A stretch of 27,447 nucleotides of DNA from JAAYKS01 sp964479435 (GTDB lineage: Bacteria; Bacillota; Clostridia; Saccharofermentanales; UBA5734): contig CAYZME010000017.1 of NCBI GenBank assembly GCA_964479435.1, positions 1 to 27,447 of the forward strand, read 5' to 3'. Of this stretch, positions 15,073-23,349 are shown piece after piece. The position numbers were made by a program, and so were the translations under genes. The stretch's first letter is position 1, and every line of letters begins with the position of its first letter. A model generated the notes under the pieces. The model made no database searches. It worked only from the letters and a program-made list of their open reading frames with translations, and had not been told where the DNA came from.

Positions 15073-16447
15073 CAAGAACGGGGGACGGCTCCGCAGGTAC
15101 GGGTTGGTCGGCCATCCGCTGGGCCACAGCTTATCCCCGCTGATCCATGAGCAGATCATGGAGGCGGCCGGGATCCGCGGCACCTATGAATTGTTCGAGA
15201 TGGAGCCCAACAGCCTGGAAATGCTGTTGCCGCGGCTGATGGACAATCTGGACGGGTTTAATGTCACCATCCCCTACAAAGAAAAGGTCATCCCGTTTTT
15301 GCAAAAGCTGCACCCATCGGCCGCCCGTTACGGCGCGGTCAACACGGTGCATCGTTTGACCGGTCACAACACCGACGGCGCCGGGTTTCTGGCCTGCGGG
15401 GTCCCCCTTTCGGGGCGCCGCGTCCTGTTGCTGGGCGCCGGCGGCGTCTCCCGCACCATGGGCATCGAGGCCGCGCTGGCCAAAGCGCGCTCGATCCGCA
15501 TCCTTTCGCCCGGCTTAGAGAAAGCGCGCCGTTTGGCCGAGGATATCCGCCGGCAAACCGGATATGAAGATGTCGCGGTCATCGAGGGCGGCCCCTCCCG
15601 CGTCTGCCAGGCCGACACCATCCTCAACGGTTCGCCGATCGGCATGTGGCCGCACGTCCGCGGCACGCCGGTCGCGCGCGAAACCACCGCCAACGCGCGG
15701 TTCGTCTTTGACAGTGTCTACAATCCCCCGGCGACGCGCCTGTTGCTCCACGCCCGTTCGGCGGGCGTCCGCACCCGCGGCGGGCTGCGGATGCTGTTCG
15801 AGCAGGCGCTCGCGGCGCAACGGATCTGGAATCCGGGGGTGGACTGGGAAGCGCCGGAGCTGCGCGCGCGGCTGGCGGGGATCGCTACCAGCCTGATCCG
15901 GTCGCTGTTGAGCCAGAACACCATCAAATACCTGCTCACCGGCTTTATGGGCAGCGGCAAAAGCACCGTCGGGCGGCACGCGGCCGCGCGTATGGGCATC
16001 CCGTTTGTCGATCTGGACGACCGCATCCGCCTGGCGACGGGGCGCAGCATCCCCGACCTCTTCAGCGATGAAGGCGAACCGGCGTTTCGCCGCACCGAGG
16101 CGCGGGTGTTGGCGTCGGCGCTCAATGAACCCGGATCGGCAGTGGTGGCGACGGGCGGTGGCGCGTTGCTGCAAGACGCGTCGATGCAGATTGTCGAGGC
16201 CGCGCCCGCGTTGGTTGTTTTGCTGGACACGCGCCTGGAAAGTATCCTGCGCCGGGTGGGCCAGCATACCGGCCGCCCGCTGCTGGACGGCGACGCGCGT
16301 GACCAGGCGGATTTGTTATACAGCCAGCGGATGCCCGCCTACCTGGCCCGCGCCGATCTGGTCATCGACAACACCGGCCCCGGCGACGCCGCGCGCGCCG
16401 CCCAAGAACTGGTCGCCGCGCTGGGTTGCGGGAAAGAAGGAGAATAA
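15056..16447 (+). CDS. aroEK: Bifunctional shikimate dehydrogenase / shikimate kinase (AroE-AroK fusion)
   Basis: One 463-residue chain carries two consecutive shikimate-pathway enzymes. Residues 12-285 are AroE, reducing dehydroshikimate with NADPH: GHSLSP (23-28), catalytic Lys75 in VTIPYKEKV, AVNTV (94-98), HNTDGAGF with Asp107, and the cofactor loop GAGGVSR (127-133). Residues 289-455 are AroK, phosphorylating shikimate with ATP: Walker A GFMGSGKST (296-304), VDLDDRI (318-324), FRRTE (344-348), the GGG of TGGGAL (367-369) and the lid Arg in GRPLL (406-410). Both active sites look intact. ATG 15056 has GGAGG at 15045-15049. The symbol aroEK is descriptive. The two halves run together over a short linker, with no internal stop or frameshift, so it is a true fusion. 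Confidence 0.94.
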   Translation: MTVNDDKNGGRLRRYGLVGHPLGHSLSPLIHEQIMEAAGIRGTYELFEMEPNSLEMLLPRLMDNLDGFNVTIPYKEKVIPFLQKLHPSAARYGAVNTVHRLTGHNTDGAGFLACGVPLSGRRVLLLGAGGVSRTMGIEAALAKARSIRILSPGLEKARRLAEDIRRQTGYEDVAVIEGGPSRVCQADTILNGSPIGMWPHVRGTPVARETTANARFVFDSVYNPPATRLLLHARSAGVRTRGGLRMLFEQALAAQRIWNPGVDWEAPELRARLAGIATSLIRSLLSQNTIKYLLTGFMGSGKSTVGRHAAARMGIPFVDLDDRIRLATGRSIPDLFSDEGEPAFRRTEARVLASALNEPGSAVVATGGGALLQDASMQIVEAAPALVVLLDTRLESILRRVGQHTGRPLLDGDARDQADLLYSQRMPAYLARADLVIDNTGPGDAARAAQELVAALGCGKEGE

Positions 16448-16449
16448 AG

Positions 16450-17466
16450 ATGATTTTAGTATTGAAGCGGGGGACGACCCGCGAAAAAGTCGAGGAATTG
16501 CGCCAGTGGACCGAACGGACCTACGGGGTGACCGCCGCGCCGATTTTTGGCAGTGACACCACCGTATTGGGGTTGATCGGCGACACCTCCGCGATTGAAA
16601 TTCCCGCGTTGGAGATGCAGGACGCCATCGAGCGGGTGATGAAAGTATCCGAGCCGTTTAAGCGGGCCAACCGCAAGTTCCATCCCGACAACACCGTGGT
16701 CGCGATCGGCGACCGCAGCGCAGGCGACCGGCGGGTCCTGATCGCCGCCGGACCCTGTTCGGTGGAAAGCGAGGAGCAGGTCTGTGGCATCGCGGAAGCG
16801 GTAGCCGGGGCCGGGGCCGGGATGCTCCGCGGCGGCGCCTTCAAGCCGCGCACCTCGCCGTACTCGTTTCAGGGTTTGCGCGCCGAAGGGTTGCTGTTTA
16901 TGAAAAAAGCCCGTCGCGCCACCGGCCTGCCGGTTGTTTCCGAGATCACCAATCCGTCGCAAATCGAGCTGTTTAACCAATTTGTCGACGTCATCCAGGT
17001 CGGCACACGCAACATGCAGAACTTCGAGCTGCTCAAGGAGCTGGGGCGGGTCCGCAAACCCATTTTGCTCAAACGCGGTTTCGCCAACACCATCGAGGAA
17101 ATGCTGATGTCGGCCGAGTACATCATGAGCGGCGGCAATGCGGATGTCATCTTGTGCGAACGCGGCATCCGCACCTTTGAAACCAGCACCCGCAACACCT
17201 TGGATATCAGCGCCATCCCGGTGCTCAAGCGCCTGTCGCACCTGCCGGTCTTTGTCGACCCCAGCCACGCCAGCGGCGCGGCCTGGCTGGTGGAACCCCT
17301 GTCGATGGCGGCGATCGCCGCTGGAGCCGACGGGCTGATCATCGAAGTGCACAACGATCCCAAAAACGCGCTGTCCGACGGCCAGCAATCGCTGACCCCC
17401 GACCAGTTCTCCGCGCTGATGGAACGGCTCCGCCCGGTGGCGGCGGCCGTGGGGCGCGAGCTGTGA
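16450..17466 (+). CDS. aroF: 3-deoxy-7-phosphoheptulonate synthase (DAHP synthase, type I beta)
   Basis: This enzyme joins phosphoenolpyruvate and erythrose 4-phosphate, the first step of aromatic synthesis. The 338-residue protein has an N-terminal ferredoxin-like regulatory domain (1-70, MILVLKRGTTREKVEELRQW), then a TIM barrel with AAGPCSVES (99-107), GAFKPRTSPYSFQG (129-142), GTRNMQN (185-191), LLKRGF (206-211) and DPSHASG (270-276). The predicted metal ligands Cys103, His273, Glu299 and Asp310 are all present, in the spacing known for the Thermotoga-type enzyme. The N-terminal domain is the known site of Tyr/Phe feedback in this class. ATG 16450 has AAGGAGAA at 16437-16444. The symbols aroF, aroG and aroA(G) are used variably for this class. 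Confidence 0.95.
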   Translation: MILVLKRGTTREKVEELRQWTERTYGVTAAPIFGSDTTVLGLIGDTSAIEIPALEMQDAIERVMKVSEPFKRANRKFHPDNTVVAIGDRSAGDRRVLIAAGPCSVESEEQVCGIAEAVAGAGAGMLRGGAFKPRTSPYSFQGLRAEGLLFMKKARRATGLPVVSEITNPSQIELFNQFVDVIQVGTRNMQNFELLKELGRVRKPILLKRGFANTIEEMLMSAEYIMSGGNADVILCERGIRTFETSTRNTLDISAIPVLKRLSHLPVFVDPSHASGAAWLVEPLSMAAIAAGADGLIIEVHNDPKNALSDGQQSLTPDQFSALMERLRPVAAAVGREL

Positions 17467-17497
17467 CCGCGGGATTCGGACATTTCGAGGTGCCGAC

Positions 17498-18583
17498 ATG
17501 CCGGTGATTGCCGTACCCGTCCCGGGTGCCGCGTATGAGGTGCATGTCGAGCGCGGGTTGCTGGCGCGCGCGGGCGAAAAAATCGCCGGACACGTGCGCG
17601 GGCGCACCGCCTGCGTCGTGACCGACACAAATGTGGCCGCCCTCTATCTCGGGCCGGTCGTCTCTTCGCTGGAGTCGGCGGGTTTCGCGGTCGCCACGCA
17701 CCGGTTGCCCCCCGGCGAAGGCAGCAAATCGCAACATCATCTCTTCGCTCTGTACGAGCGGTTTTTAGCCGCCGGGATCACGCGCGCCGATGTCGTCGTC
17801 GCTTTGGGCGGGGGCGTACCCGGCGACCTGACCGGATTTGCGGCCGCGACCTGGATGCGCGGGGTCGCCTGGGTGCAGGTGCCAACGACGTTGCTGGCGA
17901 TGGTGGATGCCGCGGTCGGCGGCAAAACCGCGATCGATCTGCCGCAAGGTAAAAACCTGATCGGTGCTTTTCACCAGCCGGCTCTGGTGCTGGCCGACCC
18001 CGATACCCTGTCGACGCTGCCGCCGCGCGTACAGGCGGACGGCATGGCGGAAGTCGTCAAGCACGGGGCCATCGCCGACGCGGAGTTGTTTGCCTGGTGT
18101 GCCGCCGGCGGCCCGCGCGGACAGGACACCGCGCGCGACCTGGCCTGGGCGGTGGCACGCAATATCGCGATCAAGGCCGGTGTCGTGACCCGCGACCCCC
18201 GCGAGGCCGGCGAGCGCATGCTGCTCAATTTCGGCCATACGGTCGGCCACGCGATCGAAAAAGTGACCGCCTACCGCACATACACCCACGGCGAAGCGGT
18301 GGCGATCGGCATGATCGTCGCCGCCCGCGCCGGTGTGCGGCTGGGCGTAACGCCGTCGGACGCGGCGGCCGCGCTGCCGCCTGTGTTGGCACAGCTGGGC
18401 CTGCCAGTGCACGCGCCGCAACTGGACGGCGATGCCGTCGCTACGGCCATCCTGTCCGACAAAAAGAACCTGTCCGGCCAGATCCACTGGGTCCTGTTGC
18501 AGGCGATCGGCCGCGCCACGGTCGTGCCGCTGTCCGCCACAGAATCCATCCGGCTGGTACGCGAGGCCTGGCATGCGCACTGA
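17498..18583 (+). CDS. aroB: 3-dehydroquinate synthase
   Basis: AroB turns DAHP into 3-dehydroquinate using NAD+ and a metal ion. The 361-residue protein has the NAD loop VALGGGVPGDLTGFAAATWM (101-120), PTTLLAMVDAAVGGKTAID (129-147), and the metal ligands Glu185 (MAEVVKHG), His247 (FGHTVGHAIE) and His264 (HGEAVAIGM). Length is standard. ATG 17498 is 31 bases after the DAHP synthase stop with GAGGTG at 17487-17492. Its end overlaps the start of aroA by 11 bases. Confidence 0.96.
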   Translation: MPVIAVPVPGAAYEVHVERGLLARAGEKIAGHVRGRTACVVTDTNVAALYLGPVVSSLESAGFAVATHRLPPGEGSKSQHHLFALYERFLAAGITRADVVVALGGGVPGDLTGFAAATWMRGVAWVQVPTTLLAMVDAAVGGKTAIDLPQGKNLIGAFHQPALVLADPDTLSTLPPRVQADGMAEVVKHGAIADAELFAWCAAGGPRGQDTARDLAWAVARNIAIKAGVVTRDPREAGERMLLNFGHTVGHAIEKVTAYRTYTHGEAVAIGMIVAARAGVRLGVTPSDAAAALPPVLAQLGLPVHAPQLDGDAVATAILSDKKNLSGQIHWVLLQAIGRATVVPLSATESIRLVREAWHAH

Positions 18584-19853
18584 CATCGAAAAGCTCTATC
18601 GCGCGCGCCCGCCGGTTTTGCGGATCGCGCCCCAGCCGCTATGTGGTGTGATCACGCCGCCCGCGTCCAAAAGCTGCGCCCATCGCGCGCTCATCTGCGC
18701 GGCCCTGGCCGAGGAAAATGCACCCGCGGGGGCTGCGCCCGGGCGCTCGCAAATCATCGGGCTGGGGGAGCCCTCCGCGGATATCCGGCACACCATGGAG
18801 GCGTTGCGCGCGCTCCGGGACGGCGCAAGCACCCTGGACTGCGGCGAGTCGGGGACGACGCTGCGGTTGTTGATTCCGGTCGCGGCCGCCCTGGGTCGAC
18901 AGGTGGTTTTTGTCGGCCGGGGCCGTCTGGGCTCCCGGCCGATCCGGGAGTATGAGGCGGCATTCGCCGGCCATGGCGCAAAACTGGAGTTGCCGCCGGC
19001 AGGCAGTCTACCGCTGCGGGTGCGCGGCCGCCTGCAACCCGGGCGATATGAGGTGCCGGGGCATGTCAGCTCTCAATATGTATCCGGGTTATTACTGGCG
19101 CTGCCCCTGCTGCCGGGCGACTCACGGCTGGTCTTGACCTCGCCGCTGGAATCGGCGCCGTATGTCGATTTGACCCTCGCCATCCAGCGCGTATTTGGCG
19201 TCGACGCGCAACCGTGTGCGGCGGGCCTGTCGGACGCGTCCGCCGCCGACATGCCCTACGGCGGCTATGAGATCGCCGGCAACCAGGCCTACCGGCCTGC
19301 CCTGTATGAAGTGGAGGCGGATTATTCGCAAGCGGCATTCTGGTTGGCTGCCAACCGGTTGGGCAGCCGGGTGGAGGTGCGGGGACTGCCCGCCGATTCA
19401 CACCAGGGGGATCGGGCGATCGTCACGTGGCTGCGGCAATTGGCGGCGCTGGGCGCGGGTGAGACGCGCGCGCTGACCATCGACGCGTCGCAGATCCCGG
19501 ATCTGGTGCCGGTCCTGGCCGCCGTCGCGGCCTGTACGCCGGGGCAGACCCGGATTGTGCGCGCGCAGCGCTTGCGGCTCAAAGAAAGCGATCGCCTGGC
19601 CAGTACCGCCGACGGCCTGTCAGCCATCGGCGCCGCCATCCGCGTGACCGCGGACGGGCTGCGTATTGATGGCCGCGCGCAATTGGCCGGCGGCACCGCG
19701 CACGCCCACAACGACCACCGCATCGCGATGGCGCTGGCGGTGGCCGCGTTGGGCACGCGGGAGGGGGTTGCCATCCGGGACCCCTGGTGTGTGGACAAAT
19801 CGTACCCCGCGTTTTATCGGGATTGGGTCTCGTTGGGAGGTGTCGTGTCATGA
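18573..19853 (+). CDS. aroA: 3-phosphoshikimate 1-carboxyvinyltransferase (EPSP synthase)
   Basis: AroA transfers the enolpyruvyl group of PEP to shikimate 3-phosphate. The 426-residue protein is typical. It has the PASKSCAHRAL segment (30-40) with the conserved Lys33, DCGESGTTLRLL (89-100) that aligns with the PEP-binding loop, SSQYVSGLLLALPLL (166-180), the catalytic Asp310 in QIPDLVPVLA, and LKESDRL (336-342) plus HNDHRIAMALA (379-389). The loop reads GESGTTLRLL, not the enterobacterial GNAGTAMRPL, a variation common in Clostridia as far as I recall. ATG 18573 is preferred for GAGG at 18563-18566. It overlaps aroB by 11 bases and aroC by four. Confidence 0.94.
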   Translation: MRTDIEKLYRARPPVLRIAPQPLCGVITPPASKSCAHRALICAALAEENAPAGAAPGRSQIIGLGEPSADIRHTMEALRALRDGASTLDCGESGTTLRLLIPVAAALGRQVVFVGRGRLGSRPIREYEAAFAGHGAKLELPPAGSLPLRVRGRLQPGRYEVPGHVSSQYVSGLLLALPLLPGDSRLVLTSPLESAPYVDLTLAIQRVFGVDAQPCAAGLSDASAADMPYGGYEIAGNQAYRPALYEVEADYSQAAFWLAANRLGSRVEVRGLPADSHQGDRAIVTWLRQLAALGAGETRALTIDASQIPDLVPVLAAVAACTPGQTRIVRAQRLRLKESDRLASTADGLSAIGAAIRVTADGLRIDGRAQLAGGTAHAHNDHRIAMALAVAALGTREGVAIRDPWCVDKSYPAFYRDWVSLGGVVS

Positions 19854-20944
19854 GTTCCATTTGGGGGCATTCGCTCCGCGTCTCGCTGTTTGGCGAGTCC
19901 CATGGCCCGGGCATCGGTGTGGTCGTGGATGGTTTTCCCGCCGGTGTGCCATTGGATATGGCTCGCCTGGGGGCGCTGCTGGCCCGCCGCGCGCCCGGCC
20001 GCAACCCGTGGTCCACCCGCCGCAAAGAGGCCGATCTGCCGGAATTTCTGTCCGGAACGTATCGCGGTTTTAGTACCGGCGCGCCTTTGACCGCGTTGAT
20101 TCGCAACCAGGACACCCGGTCCGCGGATTACACCGCGTTCGCCACGACCCCGCGGCCGGGGCATGCCGACTATACCGCCGCGATCCGCTACCGCGGTTTC
20201 CAGGATCCGCGCGGCGGCGGCCATTTTTCCGGCCGTCTGACCGCGCCGCTCACGCTGGCGGGCGGACTGTGCCTGCAATGGCTGTCCCGTCTGGGCATCC
20301 GTATCCACGCGCGGGCGCGCCGGATCGGCGGTGTCGACGATCTGGCGATCGATCCGGTCCGCCCGGACGAGGCCGCGTGGGCGGCCATTGCCGACAAGGA
20401 GATGCCCGTGCTCTCGGAGGCGGCGGGCAGGGCGATGGCCGCCGCCGTCGAACAGGCACGGATGGCCGCCGATTCGGTCGGCGGGATCGTCGAATGTGTC
20501 GTATGGGGGTTGCCGGCAGGTCTGGGTGACCCGATGTTCCGCGGACTGGAGGCGCGTTTTGCGGAGTTGCTGTTCTCGATCCCCGCGGTCAAAGGGGTCG
20601 AGTTCGGCGACGGCTTCGCGGTGGCCGATGCCACCGGATCCACCAACAACGACCGCCCCCGAATCGAGGAGGGGGCGGTACGCATGCGCTCCAATCACGG
20701 CGGCGGCAGTGACGGCGGTATTTCCAACGGCATGCCGCTGATCTTGCGGGTGGCGTTTAAACCCACGTCGTCGATCGGGATCCCGCAGGAGACGGTCGAT
20801 CTGGCGCGGATGGAGGATGCTGTCCTCACGATCAAGGGGCGGCACGACCCCTGTATCGTCCCGCGCGCGGTCCCTGTCGTCGAGGCCTGCGTGGCGCTGG
20901 TGATCGCCGATCTATGGAAGGAGGCGGACCGCGATGGCGAATAA
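19850..20944 (+). CDS. aroC: Chorismate synthase
   Basis: AroC makes chorismate from EPSP in an FMN-dependent elimination. The 364-residue protein has the signature GESHGPGIGVVVDG (15-28), RRAPGRNPWSTRRKE (46-60), PRPGHADYT (101-109), the FRGFQD-like YRGFQDPRGGGHFSGR (114-129), DSVGGIVEC (208-216) and RSNHGGGSDGGISNG (280-294). Length is normal for the family. ATG 19850 overlaps the aroA stop (ATGA) with GGGAGGTG at 19835-19842. The end overlaps aroQ by 11 bases. Confidence 0.96.
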   Translation: MSSIWGHSLRVSLFGESHGPGIGVVVDGFPAGVPLDMARLGALLARRAPGRNPWSTRRKEADLPEFLSGTYRGFSTGAPLTALIRNQDTRSADYTAFATTPRPGHADYTAAIRYRGFQDPRGGGHFSGRLTAPLTLAGGLCLQWLSRLGIRIHARARRIGGVDDLAIDPVRPDEAAWAAIADKEMPVLSEAAGRAMAAAVEQARMAADSVGGIVECVVWGLPAGLGDPMFRGLEARFAELLFSIPAVKGVEFGDGFAVADATGSTNNDRPRIEEGAVRMRSNHGGGSDGGISNGMPLILRVAFKPTSSIGIPQETVDLARMEDAVLTIKGRHDPCIVPRAVPVVEACVALVIADLWKEADRDGE

Positions 20945-21398
20945 GTACGCGCGGTTGTTGTTGCTCAACGGCCCCAATCTCAACATGCTGGGGCGCCGGG
21001 ATCCCGCGCACTACGGGTCGTTCACACTGGCCGATGCCGAGCGGGCGGCGCAGGGGGAGGCCCGGCGGCTGGGATACCGGCTGGACGCGTATCAGTCGAA
21101 TTATGAGGGCGCCCTGGTCGATGTGATTCAGCGGTCGGCCGGGCGCTACCGCGGCATCGTCATCAACGCCGGCGCGCTGACCCATTACAGTTACGCGTTG
21201 CACGACGCGCTGGAGCTGTGCGGATTGCCGGCCATCGAGGTGCACATTTCGGACATTCACGCCCGCGAACCCTGGCGGCGTGTTTCGGTGATCCGGCCCG
21301 CGTGCCGCGACCAGGTGGCGGGGTTGGGCATCGACAGCTATACCGAGGGTGTGCGGCGTCTGGCGGCGCTGCTGACGGCGGAGGGGAAGGGGCCATGA
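20934..21398 (+). CDS. aroQ: Type II 3-dehydroquinate dehydratase
   Basis: AroQ removes water from 3-dehydroquinate to give 3-dehydroshikimate, as a dodecamer in the type II class. The 154-residue protein has the opening LLLLNGPNLNMLGRRDP (8-24), catalytic Tyr27 in AHYGS, SNYEGALVD (55-63), INAGALTHYSYALHDAL (77-93) and EVHISDIHARE (102-112) with His104. The usual EVHISNIH reads EVHISDIH here. ATG 20934 has AAGGAGG at 20918-20924. The stop overlaps the pheA start (ATGA). Confidence 0.95.
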   Translation: MANKYARLLLLNGPNLNMLGRRDPAHYGSFTLADAERAAQGEARRLGYRLDAYQSNYEGALVDVIQRSAGRYRGIVINAGALTHYSYALHDALELCGLPAIEVHISDIHAREPWRRVSVIRPACRDQVAGLGIDSYTEGVRRLAALLTAEGKGP

Positions 21399-22567
21399 CC
21401 ATACATACGCTGTCAGACGCGCGCGAACAGATGGACGCGATCGATCGCGAACTGGTCCGCACGTTGGTGAAACGGATGGATGTGTCCGCGCAGGTCGCGG
21501 CGATCAAAGCCAAAAGCGGGCAGGCGGTTTTTGCCGCGGCGCGTGAGGAAGAGGTGCTGGCACAAACGCACGCCTGGGCGCGGGCCGCTCTGGCGGCGGG
21601 GCAGACGCAAGCCGCCGCCCTGCACGTCCGTTCTCTGATGCGCCATGTCATGCGCTTGTCGCGCGCGCTGCAATATGAACTTTTGCTGCCCGCTGACGGC
21701 AGCTGGCCGCTGGGCGGGCTGATCGCGGACGCGCCGTCCGCGCTGCCCATCCCGACGATTGCCGTCCAGGGCGGCGTCGGCTCGTACCAGTCGCTGGCGG
21801 CGGCACAGCTGGCGCCCGCGGCGCGGCAGATCGAAACCGCCACGTTTGCCGATTCGTGCGCGCAGGTTGTCGCCGGAGCGGCCGCCGCCGCGGTGTTGCC
21901 GCTTGAGAACACCACCGCGGGCACGGTTGACGCGGTCTATGATCTGTTGCTGCGCCATGAATTGTATATTGTCGGCGCGCTTTCCTTGCCGATCGCGCAC
22001 GCCTTGCTGGGGGTACCCGGCAGCGCGGTCGGGCAGATCCGCGCGGTCCATTCACATCCGCAGGCGTTGACCCAATGCGCCGGCACCATTCGCGACCGGA
22101 AATGGCAGGCCGTCGCCGCGGACAACACCGCCTACGCGGCCCGCGAGGTCGCGTCACGGGCGGATCCGACGGTCGCGGCGATTGGCTCGCCCGAAGCCGC
22201 GCGGGCCTATGGGTTGTCGATCCTGGCGGAAAACCTCAGCGACAATGCCAGCAACCAGACCCGTTTTGTGATGGTGACCGGCGCCCCCGCGATCGACGCC
22301 GCGGCCAACCGGGTCAGCCTGATTTTGCGATTGGACGACCGCAGCGGTACACTGGCGGCGGTTTTGGATATTTTTGCCGACCGTGGGCTCAATTTGACGA
22401 AAATCCAATCGCGCCCCCAGCCCGCGCGCCCATGGGAATATTTATTCTACCTGGACTTTGACGCCCACCCGGTGGGAGCGGAGAAGACCGCGGCTCTGGT
22501 AACCTTGTATCAGTTGGAACAGGAATATCCGTTTGTCCGCTTTCTCGGGTGGTACGCGGGTTCCTGA
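21395..22567 (+). CDS. pheA: Bifunctional chorismate mutase / prephenate dehydratase
   Basis: PheA converts chorismate to prephenate and then phenylpyruvate, the phenylalanine precursor. The 390-residue protein has an N-terminal AroQ-class chorismate mutase (5-95, LSDAREQMDAIDRELVRTLV and RMDVSAQVAAIK). The prephenate dehydratase domain (121-296) has QGGVGSYQSLAA (125-136), LPLENTTAGTVDAVYDLL (168-185), AVHSHPQAL (217-225) and the catalytic NQTRF (287-291). A C-terminal ACT domain (306-385) has the ESRP-like IQSRPQPARPWEYLFYLDFD, the usual Phe-sensing region. ATG 21395 overlaps aroQ. It is the last aromatic gene; an ABC exporter follows after 17 bases. Confidence 0.95.
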   Translation: MTIHTLSDAREQMDAIDRELVRTLVKRMDVSAQVAAIKAKSGQAVFAAAREEEVLAQTHAWARAALAAGQTQAAALHVRSLMRHVMRLSRALQYELLLPADGSWPLGGLIADAPSALPIPTIAVQGGVGSYQSLAAAQLAPAARQIETATFADSCAQVVAGAAAAAVLPLENTTAGTVDAVYDLLLRHELYIVGALSLPIAHALLGVPGSAVGQIRAVHSHPQALTQCAGTIRDRKWQAVAADNTAYAAREVASRADPTVAAIGSPEAARAYGLSILAENLSDNASNQTRFVMVTGAPAIDAAANRVSLILRLDDRSGTLAAVLDIFADRGLNLTKIQSRPQPARPWEYLFYLDFDAHPVGAEKTAALVTLYQLEQEYPFVRFLGWYAGS

Positions 22568-22584
22568 TCAAAGGAGATGAAAAA

Positions 22585-23349
22585 ATGATCCGGATCGAGC
22601 ATGTGAGCAAGTCGTACAACGGCCAGGTCCAGGCGGTGGACGACATTTCCCTGGATGTACGCGACGGGGAGATTTTTGGATTTTTGGGGCCCAACGGCGC
22701 CGGTAAAACCACGACCATCAAGCTGATCACCGGCATCCTGCCCCCGGATCAGGGGCGCATTCTCGTAAACGGGCTGGATATCGCGTTGGAGCCGATCGCG
22801 GCCAAAAAGACCTTTGGTTATGTGCCGGACAACCCGGATGTGTTTTTGCGCCTCAAGGGGTTGGAGTACCTCAAATTCATGGCCGAAATCTATGGCGTGC
22901 CCGGCGACGTGCGCGCGGCGCGCATCACGGACTTGTCGGAGCGCCTGGACCTGCGGGACGCGTTGACCGATCGCATCCAGAGCTATTCCCACGGCATGCG
23001 CCAGAAGCTGGTGCTGATGGGCGCGTTGCTGCACGAGCCCGCCTTGTGGATTTTGGACGAGCCGATGACCGGCCTGGATCCCAAAGCCTCCTTTCAAATG
23101 AAGACGATGATGCGTGCCCACGCGGACGCGGGCAAAACCGTGTTTTTCTCGACACACGTGCTCGACGTCGCGGAAAAAATCTGTGACCGCGTCGCGATTG
23201 TCGATCGCGGTCGCATTTTGTTTTGCGGGTCGATCGCGGAGATGCGAACGCATTTTACCTCGCAGGGCACACTCGAAAGCATGTTTCTGGAGCTGACCGG
23301 AGAAAACCACGCCGCGGAACACGAGGCCGGAGGGGAGGCGCGATCCTGA
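22585..23349 (+). CDS. ABC transporter ATP-binding protein (exporter type)
   Basis: The 254-residue protein is a cytoplasmic ABC ATPase: Walker A GPNGAGKT (35-42), Q-loop region with YVPDNPDVFLRLKG (79-92), signature SYSHGMRQK (133-141), Walker B LWILDEP (154-160), D-loop TGLDP (162-166) and the switch His191 in FFSTH. The signature SHGMRQK in place of LSGGQ is common in the CcmA/NatA-like subfamily that pairs with ABC-2 permeases. ATG 22585 has AAGGAG at 22571-22576. It overlaps the permease gene by one base, so the two subunits are probably coupled. Substrate unknown. Confidence 0.93.
   Translation: MIRIEHVSKSYNGQVQAVDDISLDVRDGEIFGFLGPNGAGKTTTIKLITGILPPDQGRILVNGLDIALEPIAAKKTFGYVPDNPDVFLRLKGLEYLKFMAEIYGVPGDVRAARITDLSERLDLRDALTDRIQSYSHGMRQKLVLMGALLHEPALWILDEPMTGLDPKASFQMKTMMRAHADAGKTVFFSTHVLDVAEKICDRVAIVDRGRILFCGSIAEMRTHFTSQGTLESMFLELTGENHAAEHEAGGEARS

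Noticed and set aside
18840..18875. Specialised glyphosate-tolerant EPSP synthase
   Set aside because: The loop differs from the enterobacterial form, but similar text is common in Clostridia, and sequence alone does not show altered inhibitor binding.
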